Origin: Setophaga petechia
Taxonomy: Eukaryota > Chordata > Aves > Passeriformes > Parulidae
DNA: 64,000 bases
Assembly (NCBI GenBank): GCA_024362935.1
Contig: JANCRA010000019.1
Location: forward strand, 3,654,501-3,718,500
Reading direction: 5' to 3'
Part shown: piece by piece, positions 33,207 to 42,993 of the stretch
How positions within the stretch are numbered: the stretch's first letter is position 1
How the letters are laid out: each line of letters opens with the position of its first letter
The notes under the pieces: generated by a model
Database searches by the model: none
What the model saw: the letters and a program-made list of their open reading frames with translations, nothing else
Told to the model about the DNA's origin: nothing
Made by a program: the position numbers and the translations under genes

Positions 33207-34486
33207 GTAAGGAGCTGCACCTAGTACTGCCAAGGAAAACACAAAGTGAAGTGAGAGAGGAGATAGAGAATATGAAACCACAGAATTCTGCAGAACCTGA
33301 CTGTTTCTACCACAAAATTTGGCTGTGTTTCCCTCCCTTTTTATTTTTTGCCTTGGTCTTTTAATTCAGGTGTTTCAGATTATGTCATTCCTGTAGCAGT
33401 ACTGTAGCATCGTCACCTACTGCTAAAAGGAGTAAGAAACAGAAAAGAAACCAACACATAAAACAAGTTAACTGTTAGCTGTAAGAAAAAAACTTCAGTA
33501 CTGTACACTATTATTTACTGCAACTGACAGTATAGAGTCATTAGGCCTTTAACTTTGCACTTAAGTTAAAGTTTCTTTAATGTATTCAGTTGCTGGTTTC
33601 ATCAGATGAGTCATTTAACAGCCACATCTACCTCTCTCAGCTCAGAGGTGCTTTCCCTACAACACTTGTTTCATTTTCACGGTTACAGAAGCGGGCCCTT
33701 GTTAAAGAGATGAAACATGTCTCAACTAGGATCTCAGTTAAGAACCAAGATATCAAAAAACAAGTGCATTTTTAAAGATGGGCTAGGGTAAGATGGAATA
33801 TGTGTTTTTATTTGCAGCCTTATTTTACCTGATGTACTTCAGGACAGACAATGCCACAAATTCACATTGGAAGAAAGCTCCCTTAGTATCACAGGAGACT
33901 CTTTAGTTGTTATCTATGGCAGCTCAAATGAGTTCACAGGAATTCCGTGCAACTTGGGTCAAATATGGCTCAAATAAGAGCAGGAAGAATTTCACTGAAA
34001 TCCATTTAGCAACATGCCTCCATTTAGATGCAACATGCCTCCATTTAGATCCATTTGCATGAAAGGATGAGTTTGTCACTTTTTGCCCCTTGCCCCTCCT
34101 CAGATACAGGCTTTGCAGCCACAATGCACAAATTGGTGGCACCTCAGCAGCAGGGCCCACTGAAGAGGGAGCAGATTTTTGGGAGCTGGAAGTAGGCAGG
34201 ATACTTTTTGTTCTACCCACGAAATGCTGCAGTGCCACAACCAGCAGTGAAGGCTGCCTGCTGTTAGTCACTAGCTGGACAAAGAGAATTTGGGGTAGGA
34301 CATGACAGCAGCTTTCTGCGTGCTTTGAACTGTTCTGGTTTTTCAAAGTATGCAGAGGTGTGACATAACCTGGTCTCATATCTTCAGCTATCTTGATTGC
34401 ACCTTTAACCCTGTGCGCCAGGGTTGGCTTTTTGTTCTTCAGTTACATCCTGGCTCATCTCATGTGCTGATCCTCTTTTTCTTTAG
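33207..34486 (+). other. DTNA intron before the microexon
   Basis: This intron contains a perfect 21-bp tandem duplication at 34009-34050 and nothing else recognised. The last bases are TGTGCTGATCCTC, then TTTTTCTTTAG. Confidence 0.8.
34009..34050 (+). repeat. Perfect 21-bp tandem duplication
   Basis: The unit beginning GCAACATGCCTCCATTTAGA is present twice without a mismatch at 34009-34029 and 34030-34050. A partial TCCATTTAG precedes it and CCATTTG follows it. Confidence 0.97.
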
Positions 34487-34504
34487 GAAGAAGAATTGAA
34501 ACAG
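34487..34504 (+). CDS. DTNA: DTNA 18-nt microexon (EEELKQ)
   Basis: Eighteen bases between TTTTTCTTTAG and GTAGCA encode EEELKQ. Both borders are phase 0, so inclusion adds exactly six charged residues at the end of the second coiled-coil helix. An equivalent insert (KEEELKQ, or KEEEQKQ in DTNB) exists in dystrobrevin isoforms that I remember, which supports a real exon. The donor GTAGCA is weaker than the others in the gene, and a TGC lies 20 bases upstream of the exon, as is common for neuronal microexons that depend on SRRM4. Tissue use is inferred. Confidence 0.85.
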
Positions 34505-37500
34505 GTAGCAAGTTACCTTCTCTTTGGATGCCTCACTAACTCCTAAATGTGATTGTGTTCCTGTGGTTTGTGTTCTTTTTTTGCTTGAGAAGTGTGTGTG
34601 TTCTTTTGACCAAAATTAATATTTTGCAGCTCTTTCCCACATTAGTGTCTTGGAGCAGTTTTCACAATGAACCATCTTAGTGCTCTAGAAAGTGAGTCAC
34701 GGCTACAAGGAATCTTTTCCTCACTCCTCTAAATTAAAACATGTAAGGTATAAAAACCACACCTCAAATGTAGTGAAACCAATCTAGAATATGAATTCAA
34801 TAGATAACATTTTGAAAATGTCATGAGAAACTTTGTACTTTCAAGAAAAGCATAACTGAGCTTAAATGAGACAAGAGTACTAAGTTTGAAAGCTCATTTT
34901 ATCCAAAAAGTCAGGGCATAGTGTGCACATCTTTAAAAGCTGGCCTTGATGCTAACAGTCCCATGAGTCTTCAGGCAAATAGATCTTCCTGCAACCTAGA
35001 TCAAAAAGAGGAAGTATTTAGATTAATAATAGTAAATTTTAGAAGATTTAATTGTTTCTGAGCTTTTCAGTATTGTAATGGATCTTGGAAATATATTAGG
35101 CTTTAAAAAAAGGCACTTCTCAAATAGCAGTCTGATTTATGAGTTCAATAAAAGTGTTTCATTTTAACAAAATGCACTTCCTCCTACTTTCATCAGCAGA
35201 AGTGCAGTCACAAGTCTGATCTGTTCTGTCTGTGATACAGCATCCAGAGTTTGTAGGTAATGCTCACCTTCATAAAACCAACATTTGCCTAATTTTTGTA
35301 GAGTTGCACTCAAAAAAAAAAATCTGCCCAAATACCACCTCCGTGTAAGGGCTGTCTTTTTTGATTCTGAAGATCTGTTCACAAAAGAGAAGCTTCCAAT
35401 GTGACAGGAGTTACCTTATCATATAAAATGTTCACTGGACAGTGTAAGTGAAAGCACATTTTCAGGCTGCTATGAGGTATTTTTATGGGCTTTTTTTTTC
35501 CAAGAGTAATAGCCTCACTGAAAACCAGGTGATGATGCTAAAGAATTACTCTCACCATTTCCATTTAATGATCCCCATTATGCTATGCCATTTCATGATC
35601 TGTTGAGAGAAACAGGATTAAATTAATTTCTAGAGGAATTCAGTTGGAATGAGCAGCCTGGCAATTCATCTAATGCTTATGAATTATCTATTTCTCTATT
35701 GCCCTTCCTTCTGAAAGGATAATGAGTTCTTCACATCCCTGTCGTTTGATGAGGCCGTGTGATTTCCCCATATGTCATCCCAGTTCAGTCCCAGCAGAGG
35801 GAGCAATGGGCTAAAACTCCTGTAAAGCCAGTTTTCATTTCGAGCATTTTATGCTAAGCATGCATGATGCTTGATAGTGGGGAAATTTTCCTGTCTAGCA
35901 AGAGTTAACTTAAAAGCTGTAGCAATTTGACTAGGGATGGTGAATTAAGTAAAATACCTGAAAATATTCCTGGGAGGCATGAGAACACTGAGAGCTGTAA
36001 CCAAGTACTACACAAAAGCTGAAGCCATCCAAATATCCACAGTGGCTGTGGTAGCTCCCCTTTCAGCATGCTTTAGTCCTTAGCTGGTAGAGCTGTCAAT
36101 GTTTGAGAGGAATTCAGGGCTTGTCTTCTCTACTGTCCTTACCAAGAAGTTAAGACTGGCTGTCATAGCAGATTTCAGACCATTATGTCCAGCCTTTGAA
36201 AACCACAATTCTCCTGTTAACCACTAAGCAGGAATCCAATCCTAATACCACTTCATTCTTACAAACCTGGGCTGAGGTGAATCTAAATGAGTGAAATAGA
36301 TTGAGTTTTCACCTCTCTGAAATCAGGCATTCCCTAATATCCTATTTTAACTTGCTGTTCATCAGTTCCATCTCATACTGCCCAAATAGTATAAAAAGTG
36401 AGGAGTTTCATCCTGGAAAAGGAACTCTGAATGCTTCATCTTCCTGTGCTTCCCAAGCATTTTGTGTTTATCATAAACACAAGATCTCAGACGTAGCTGC
36501 AGAGCAGACAGAGCACTGGGTGTGCAGCAGTTTCCACATCTCTTAAGGGAAAATTCCAGCCCAAAAGTACTGGTGGGCATCTGTTATTTTTAGCAAATAA
36601 AATGCCTATTCTGAAGTTCATTCCTGAATATGACTTGATGACAGGAAGCAAATTTTGTCCATTTTTTTCCTCATCTTTCTGTGAAAGTTCCCACTGTTGT
36701 TGGTGTTCCCAGAACAGAGATCAAAGGCAAAAGGGAGCTAAGGAAAAAGGCAAGGGAAAAAGGGAACTTGTCTTTCAGAGAGCTGAGACCCAAAAATTCA
36801 TCCACAGATGTGTTTCAATGAGGATGAAATGTGCTCCATCAGGTCATGAAAGAATAAAGCTGTAGATCCTGGGTGCCCTGCGTGATGTGCAGGGGTTATG
36901 GCTAACAGGGACCTTGGAGCATCTCCAAGTTGCTCTGGGTCCTTTCTCTGGAGGAATAAATATCTCCATTTCTGCTGGTGTAGATGATTCTAGAAACAGG
37001 AGAGCATCTGGCTTTTATATATTCAATTTGCCTTTTCCATCCATCATGTAAATGTTCCAAAACCAATAATTAAAGAAATTGTAATTGTAAGTATTAAATC
37101 CTCCATTCTTCCATCAGTAATGTGCTTATTTCTCATAAAACTAATTTACCCTTGATGGCTTTCAAGTGATAATGTCTCTTAGAAAGGGGTGATAGGATAA
37201 AAGAACAAATAGCTTAGTATTCTGATACATTATTTATGGTCCAGGTCAGGAATTTATAGAAGTCTCAAGGACAATGCTGCACTCAATCTGCAATGGCCTG
37301 CTCTTGTCTTTCTTAGAACATATTTGTCAAACATAATCAGAACTGCAGTGGCAATCAATCCCAGAGTCAAAATAAATGCCATGGGAAGAGTTAAGAAATC
37401 CTCCTCTATTTTTAAAATAAAGCCAAGATAAGGGAAACACCACCTCTCCAGTCACTTTTGACTGAAAACAACCAGGAGCTTGTGTTGCAGTTCCCCCTTG

Positions 37501-38435
37501 AAAGTACTCAAGCTACCTCCATCCTTGGCATCTGCTAAACACTAGCTTTCAAAAGCTATGTGCAGTTTGGTGTGGGTTCCAGCATTAATTTTTTCTTCCA
37601 TGGATACACACTCCCAGGACTTTGAAACAGAGGGTGGGAAGAGAGCTGTGTCTCTTGATATCATTCACCTCGCTGCATTAGTAAAAATCGCAATTTTTTT
37701 AAAGTCTGCTTGAATTTCAGCTAAGTGATCCTAACTATGAGGTGCTAACAGCATGACATTTATATGACTGATGTTAAAACATTTTCACTTCCAGCAGCTG
37801 AACCCATAGCAGGAATTTATATTGCTCTATGCCCACAGTGTTTTGGGAGTGTCTGAGTGTGTGGAACAGATAATTTAATAGTGGCTTAAATAGTTCTCTA
37901 GCTCCAAATAAAAAGCAGAAATATGTGTTATTTATTGAGAGTGTCAGACTTTATGTGACTAGGAGGTTGCATGTACCATGAACTTGTCCTGCAGGCAGGC
38001 AGAGGGCAGGGCTCTGCTGAAAGGGGCTGCTCCAGTCCTTTGCCTAGGCTGAAAGCCAGGCTGGTGCCAGCAGCTTTCCCCTTCTCCCAGCCAGAATGGG
38101 TTACAGTTTAGCAGACATGCATGTGAACTGGGGGAGTGAGAGGGGAGAGGGCAGAGAGCTCTGTAGTGTGGTCTTTATTAACTTGGATTTTTTTTTTTTT
38201 ATTTAGCTGCCTGACATTTTCCCATGCTTGGAGGAAGTCAGACCTTGACTCATATTTTCCTACTTACTGTTTCTCTACACAGAAGCCTCGCTGTCAACTA
38301 ACAAACTGACTTTGGTTTACTTCTTCTAGCAAAATTAACATTACCACACTGATCTACAAACAGCACGATGCCTTTACGCTGAGGGATGGGTGGCCTCTTG
38401 CAAAGCCCCTGATTAACACCTTGGTTGTTTTGCAG
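34505..38435 (+). other. DTNA intron
   Basis: No mobile element was recognised. Two AT-rich, TAAT-containing stretches at about 35560-35740 and 37020-37240 look like possible conserved non-coding elements. GC content rises near 37980-38110. Confidence 0.7.
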
Positions 38436-38595
38436 ACGCAGGGGGCGGGCTCCCCGCGCTCCTCGCCCAGCCACACCATCAGCCGGCCCATCCCCATGCC
38501 CATCCGGTCTGCCTCTGCCTGCTCCACCCCGACCCACGCACCTCAGGACTCTCTGACCGGGGTGGGAGGAGACGTGCAGGAAGCCTTTGCACAAA
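38436..38595 (+). CDS. DTNA: DTNA exon: Ser/Pro-rich linker of long isoform
   Basis: This 160-nt exon encodes [20 protein letters not shown] then [20 protein letters not shown] and [13 protein letters not shown], plus the first base of a serine. The region is rich in Ser, Pro and Thr with several SP and TP sites, and is likely flexible and phosphorylated. It starts the C-terminal extension found only in the long alpha-dystrobrevin isoform. The acceptor is TTGGTTGTTTTGCAG and the donor A|GTAAGT. The exon is clearly GC-rich and CpG-rich compared with its introns. It matches mammals almost residue for residue. Confidence 0.97.
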
Positions 38596-38942
38596 GTAAG
38601 TCTCATTAACAGCTTGTCTGAGGCACCTGGAGACTGAAGAATCATTATTTCTTGTGGTTTTACTGACTTAATGTACTCGAGCTTCTGAGTTGCATGCAAT
38701 GAAACAAAACAAAAAATGTCTATGACAACTGCATTTTGCCGTTGAAAATCACCTTTGTCAGCTATCAAAGTAAGCAGGTAGGCAGAAACTGGACAATGAT
38801 GGCAATTAATGGAGCTTGGGGTAAGAAGGAATTTTGATTCCTTCTTAATCACTGCTCTGTTAACCAGAAAAATTGCTATTGACCTCAGCAGGCATTGTCA
38901 GTGTGTTTTAAATAAAGACTTTGCTAGAAGTAAATTATATAA

Positions 38943-39215
38943 TCATAGAATTAGTTCAGGTGGAAAGGGCTTTTGTAAGTCACTGGGTCCTTCTGCCCCA
39001 AGAAAGAGGGCTTCAAAGTGAGATCAAACCATTCAGGATCTTTACCAGGTGAGTTCTGGATGGCTCCTGTCACTCATTTTCTCTGTTGCAATGTTTCACC
39101 ATCCTTATTGTGTAAATTCTTTTTCCTTTTATCTGGTTGGAACATCCCTTGATTCAATCGTGACTGTTGTCCCTTGTCTTTTTGCTTTGGGCCTGAGAAG
39201 GGTCCAGTTAGACAA
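38943..39215 (-). mobile_element. Diverged CR1 LINE 3' fragment, antisense
   Basis: The plus strand starts TCATAGAATTAGTTCAGGTGG and keeps CR1 landmarks in order: CTTTTGTAAGTCACTGGGTCC, GTGAGATCAAACCATTCAGG, CCAGGTGAGTTCTGGATGGC, TGTTGTCCCTTGTCTTTTTG and CTGAGAAGGGTCCA. It is the reverse complement of a CR1 3' end, more diverged than the copy at 2371. The downstream border is approximate. Confidence 0.8.
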
Positions 39216-40771
39216 GACTGGGATCAAGTCTGAAAGTCTAGGTGAACCCTTTCCTTGCATTTCCAGAAAACTGTCATCATCTTCCTACTCTTTTTTCAAG
39301 TAAGAATAAATTTTAAACTGTTTTGAATTTCTAAGGCCATAAATTAAATTATTATGTTGAATAACAGAAATGAGTAGTCTGTGTTATCTAAATGAAGAAA
39401 TACTCCTGATTTTTTAATCTGCTCTCTAAAATATTTGCATAATTGCATTTCTGTGATCCAAATAAGTTTTTTCTCTCTTTACCCAGCACAAATTAAACAT
39501 AAGTTTAAATGTAAGCTCAGAAGTTCCTCTGCTACAGTGAAGGCATGCTTCTTCCCAGGAACCCAGTTCAGCCCTCTCATGGACCCTTCCCCTTGATTTT
39601 CCTGTGGATTGTGTCTGTGTGTATTTTTGGACAAGGTTGAATCTGTAATGCAATCAAGAACTTTCTCCTAAAGCACTGGTCAATTTAGGTATTGAACATA
39701 GCCATAATTCCTGGTGCCAACATAACAGGTTGCTGCTAATCTCATTTTCTGTGGCAAAACAAAAACAGCCAATATGTCTTCCTTTTTTTTCTGCTATGAG
39801 AAAAATCAAGACAGGCAAAAATATGGAGCTCTAACTCCTATGCTGTTATGGGACAGCTTCTTCTAGAGTTAAGAGTAAGATAAATAATGTAGTGGCCACA
39901 GTAAAATATCCATAAACAATGCTAAGTCTGCCTCAGGCAAATGCATTTTAAGTGTAAAAACGTGTTCTGTTCAAGATCAAAAGCAATTTAAGAAGTTATG
40001 TGATCACATTTTAAAACTCCTGCATTTGATAAATACCTAGGTTTGTGTCATTATTTACTGCAAGCTCTAGATGGGAAGGTCAAAGCCAAAGAACTTGAAG
40101 CCAGCATTCTGTCACATCTTGACATATGACTTTGTGAGGGGGGTTGGGCTGAGGTTTTATGGCTCCATTCTCTGCTGCACCAACAGATCTGCCTATATAC
40201 ACATCATGCAGACAAGCCATGGTTAAAGGACCTTTTCTGTTCATTGTTTCCATTTCTCTTTCACACCATTTGCAATAGTTCAGAGGCACAAATTTGGAAG
40301 ACTTTAGAGAGAGAGTGGTTGTCTGTGTGTATATGTAAGAGAGAGCTTAACTACTATAATTTACATTCTAGTAACTATTTTCTAATGGATACATTAAAAA
40401 AAAAAAACCTCTTCAGGATTTGAGAAACTTTTTAAAATGTACTGGTTTGCATTCAGCAAGTTTTAAAAAATCTACAGTAGCCAATTCCTGTAAATAATTC
40501 CATTTGGAAGACTAGTGATTCTGTGGGATATAGTGATTATTCAGTTATTCAACAGTAGTATCTGTGATTGGGATTGAGGGAGTTAAGTACATGTTACCCA
40601 CAGACCCCTCCTAAGGAAGGAGTATTCCATGCAGCTCCCAAGAATCTCTCATGATTGATGGTTAAGGGAATATTGCCAGGTTCAGCAGGGAAACATTTCT
40701 GGATGCATTATTAGAAAGAGTTTAAAAGCAGCCTGGGGCTGTTTATGGAAGCAGTAGTGCTTCCCTTTATT

Positions 40772-40788
40772 AAAAAAAAAAAAAAAAA
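40772..40788 (+). repeat. Poly-A tract
   Basis: This is an uninterrupted run of 17 A followed by CC and a G-rich stretch. No LINE or SINE body is evident upstream of it, so it is listed as a simple repeat. Confidence 0.95.
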
Positions 40789-41372
40789 CCAAGGGGGACT
40801 GGGGGGAGGGTGAGAGAGAGAGAGACAGTAAATTATAGACTATACAAGAAAGTCCTTGAGCTGCAGGAGAGGCTGAGAGGGAGCAGAGAAGAGAAATCCA
40901 TATAGTCTTCATGAGGGATGAGGTCAAGTGTGTTTCTTCAACATTTGCCATAATTATCTGGCAAATATCTGGCAATAATGGTGTCATTAAACTGAGCTGT
41001 GGGAACTTGGAGAAAACACTTCATTTCTTCCCTCCTCCCCCACAGGCACTGTAAATGAGTTCACGCTGGATTTAATCTTCCAGGCTTGGTCTGCTGGTGT
41101 CACCACACAAATGCAAGCTCGATGGCAATGAATAATTTCCACATATCTGGCATTGTGATTAAATGAAGCATGAGGATAGGCTTCTTCTTTTGCATACAGC
41201 ATAAGTAAATGAGCCCATTCTGCAGAGAACTCTTCTGCACGTGCCCTCCACAAGGACTTTGATACCCTGAATTATCACAATGACAGCTTTCAGCGGGGTC
41301 ACAACTGCTTTCAACTGTAAAACATGTCATGTGAATAATGGTAACTTGTGCTTTGTCCATCCCTTGCTTCAG

Positions 41373-41462
41373 GTGCAAGACGAAACTTAAGAAATGATTT
41401 GCTGGTGGCAGCAGATTCAATCACCAACACCATGTCTTCTTTGGTAAAAGAACTAAATTCTG
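41373..41462 (+). CDS. DTNA: DTNA exon: long-isoform C-terminal region
   Basis: This 90-nt exon encodes [20 protein letters not shown] then SSLVKELNS, with a split serine at the start and the first base of glutamate at the end. It is part of the C-terminal extension of the long isoform, a predicted helix ([21 protein letters not shown]). The acceptor is CATCCCTTGCTTCAG and the donor G|GTGAGT. The bird reads SARRN where I recall SSRRN in mammals. The length is a multiple of three with phase 1 on both borders, so skipping would keep the frame. Confidence 0.96.
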
Positions 41463-41971
41463 GTGAGTGAGGCAAAAGAGGGGGAATAGTTGCCACAGTG
41501 ACATTTCACATTTTTATGAAAAAAGTGGGAGGTAGGAAGACACGAATCTTCAAAGCTTTTTATCTTTGTTAAAGAAAATCCCTAAGTAACAGCTTCTGGA
41601 ACTCGGCAGTTCTCAAAGCCATGGATGTAAAGGTGCAGCTGAATACAGTGAAAAATTTGACTGTGATTCCACATGGAGTAGGATTTCACTCTTTAGAAAT
41701 TAGATTTAGCATAGATCATAAAGGACCTGTTGTAAAATGCAGTCTGTAGTATTACCATTAAAATATCCTACCTAATAACTGAGATAAGCAGAAGTTTCAG
41801 TATTTGGTCCCACCGCAAGAAGAAAACTCTAAGTTTTGCCAATATAAGTGGAATAATATGCTTTTAATCACTACGAGGAGGTGGCATTCCCAGTTGGAAA
41901 GACCAGGAAATGTTTAAAGAAATAGGCAAGTGTACTTTTGTGGAAGTTAAATGGGACGTTTTGCTTCACAG
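41463..41971 (+). other. DTNA intron, 0.5 kb
   Basis: This is a short AT-rich intron ending TTTTGCTTCACAG. Nothing else is seen in it. Confidence 0.9.
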
Positions 41972-42140
41972 AAGTGGGCAGCGAGACAGAGAGCAATGTG
42001 GATTCTGAGTTTGGCCGGACTCATTTTGATGATCTGGTTCCATCCCCAACGTCTGAGAAGGCTTTCCTGGCACAGATCCATGCCCGCAAGCCGGGATACA
42101 TCCACAGCGCTGCTGCCACCGGCTCCATCCGCAGTGACAT
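41972..42140 (+). CDS. DTNA: DTNA exon: acidic C-terminal region
   Basis: This 169-nt exon completes a glutamate and encodes VGSETESNVDSEFGRTHFDD then LVPSPTSEKAFLAQIHARKP and GYIHSAAATGSIRSD plus two bases of a methionine. It is an acidic, Ser/Thr-rich part of the long-isoform extension; GYIHS holds one of its tyrosines. Differences from the mammalian sequence I remember cluster at FGRTHFDD and SAAATGSIRSD. The donor is AT|GTGGGT, a weaker site; it is fixed by the phase of the next exon, which begins with the G of methionine. Confidence 0.95.
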
Positions 42141-42860
42141 GTGGGTACCTGCCTGGCCCCTCTTCCTCATCTCATCCTTCCTCCTCTGAAACAGTGTGCA
42201 GCACACAGGATTTCCTCTCCCTCTCAATTATTTGGGTTTAAAAAAAAAAGGCACAAATCCAAGTGAGGACTGCCTTATGGTTACATAGTAGTGGGCTCTG
42301 TAAACAATAAAGCCTGGAACTTGGGACTCCCTCAGGAGTGAGCTGTCTCACGACCAGCCTGGAACACTCAGGCAGCATGGAGGCTGTGGGACAGCTGTTT
42401 TCCCAAATGTGCCCTGAGTCTATTCCCTATTTCTCCAGACTGAGGGACCTGTTAGGGCTCACTGGAAAAGGAGAAATTTGTAAATGGAAAAGACAGAATG
42501 CTTTTCATTGACCTACTCAATTGATGAACAAACATTGATTTTTACAACCTGATCCTTGCTTTTAAAGACAATAGGCATCTTTCTAGTTATTTTTAGTTCA
42601 GCTTCTTTGTGTGGAGTTATTGAGAACTTTTGTTACTCATTTCCCTGGGGGAGTGCCTTCAGGAGAATATGCCCTTTGGTGTACTACATGAGAGAGGGAA
42701 ATAACAGCAGTATTCTGCACTGCCAGGAAAATACTAACTGGTGGAGCATGTGGTTAGACTAAAAGTAACCTACAGTGCTCATAGCTTACAATAAAGAGAG
42801 GTTTTATTGACTCTGAATGTCATTCATCTCAGGATGCTATTTATTAATAATTGTCTTTAG
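42141..42860 (+). other. DTNA intron
   Basis: No element was recognised in this 720-bp intron. It contains an A run at about 42241-42249. Confidence 0.8.
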
Positions 42861-42993
42861 GGTTACAGAAGATGGAGACCCCTATGTCAGAGCAGATGAT
42901 GAAAATTATGAGAATGACTCTGTCCGCCAGCTGGAGAATGAACTGAAAATGGAGGAGTACCTGAAGCAGAAGCTGCAGGATGAGGCATACCAG
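42861..42993 (+). CDS. DTNA: DTNA exon: tyrosine-bearing C-terminal exon
   Basis: This 133-nt exon completes the methionine and encodes VTEDGDPYVRADDENYENDS then VRQLENELKMEEYLKQKLQD and EAYQ. It carries four tyrosines, in DPYVR, ENYEND, MEEYLK and DEAYQ. In mouse alpha-dystrobrevin-1, tyrosines in this region are kinase substrates important at the neuromuscular junction; ENYEND and EEYLKQ are the likely counterparts. A short helical segment runs from VRQLENEL to KLQDEAYQ. The acceptor is TTGTCTTTAG and the donor CAG|GTGGGA. It ends in phase 0, so both alternative 3' exons can follow in frame. Confidence 0.97.

Larger units (their letters stand above)
38596..41372 (+). other. DTNA intron with an old CR1 piece
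   Basis: The intron holds a diverged CR1 fragment at 38943-39215, a 17-base A run at 40772-40788 and a short GAGA run at about 40812-40823. The rest is unremarkable. Confidence 0.75.

Noticed and set aside
33924..34379. 151-codon minus-strand open frame
   Set aside because: It includes a perfect tandem duplication (repeated KWRHVA) and has no protein family character.
38298..38852. 184-codon minus-strand open frame
   Set aside because: It is the antisense shadow of the GC-rich coding exon at 38436-38595.
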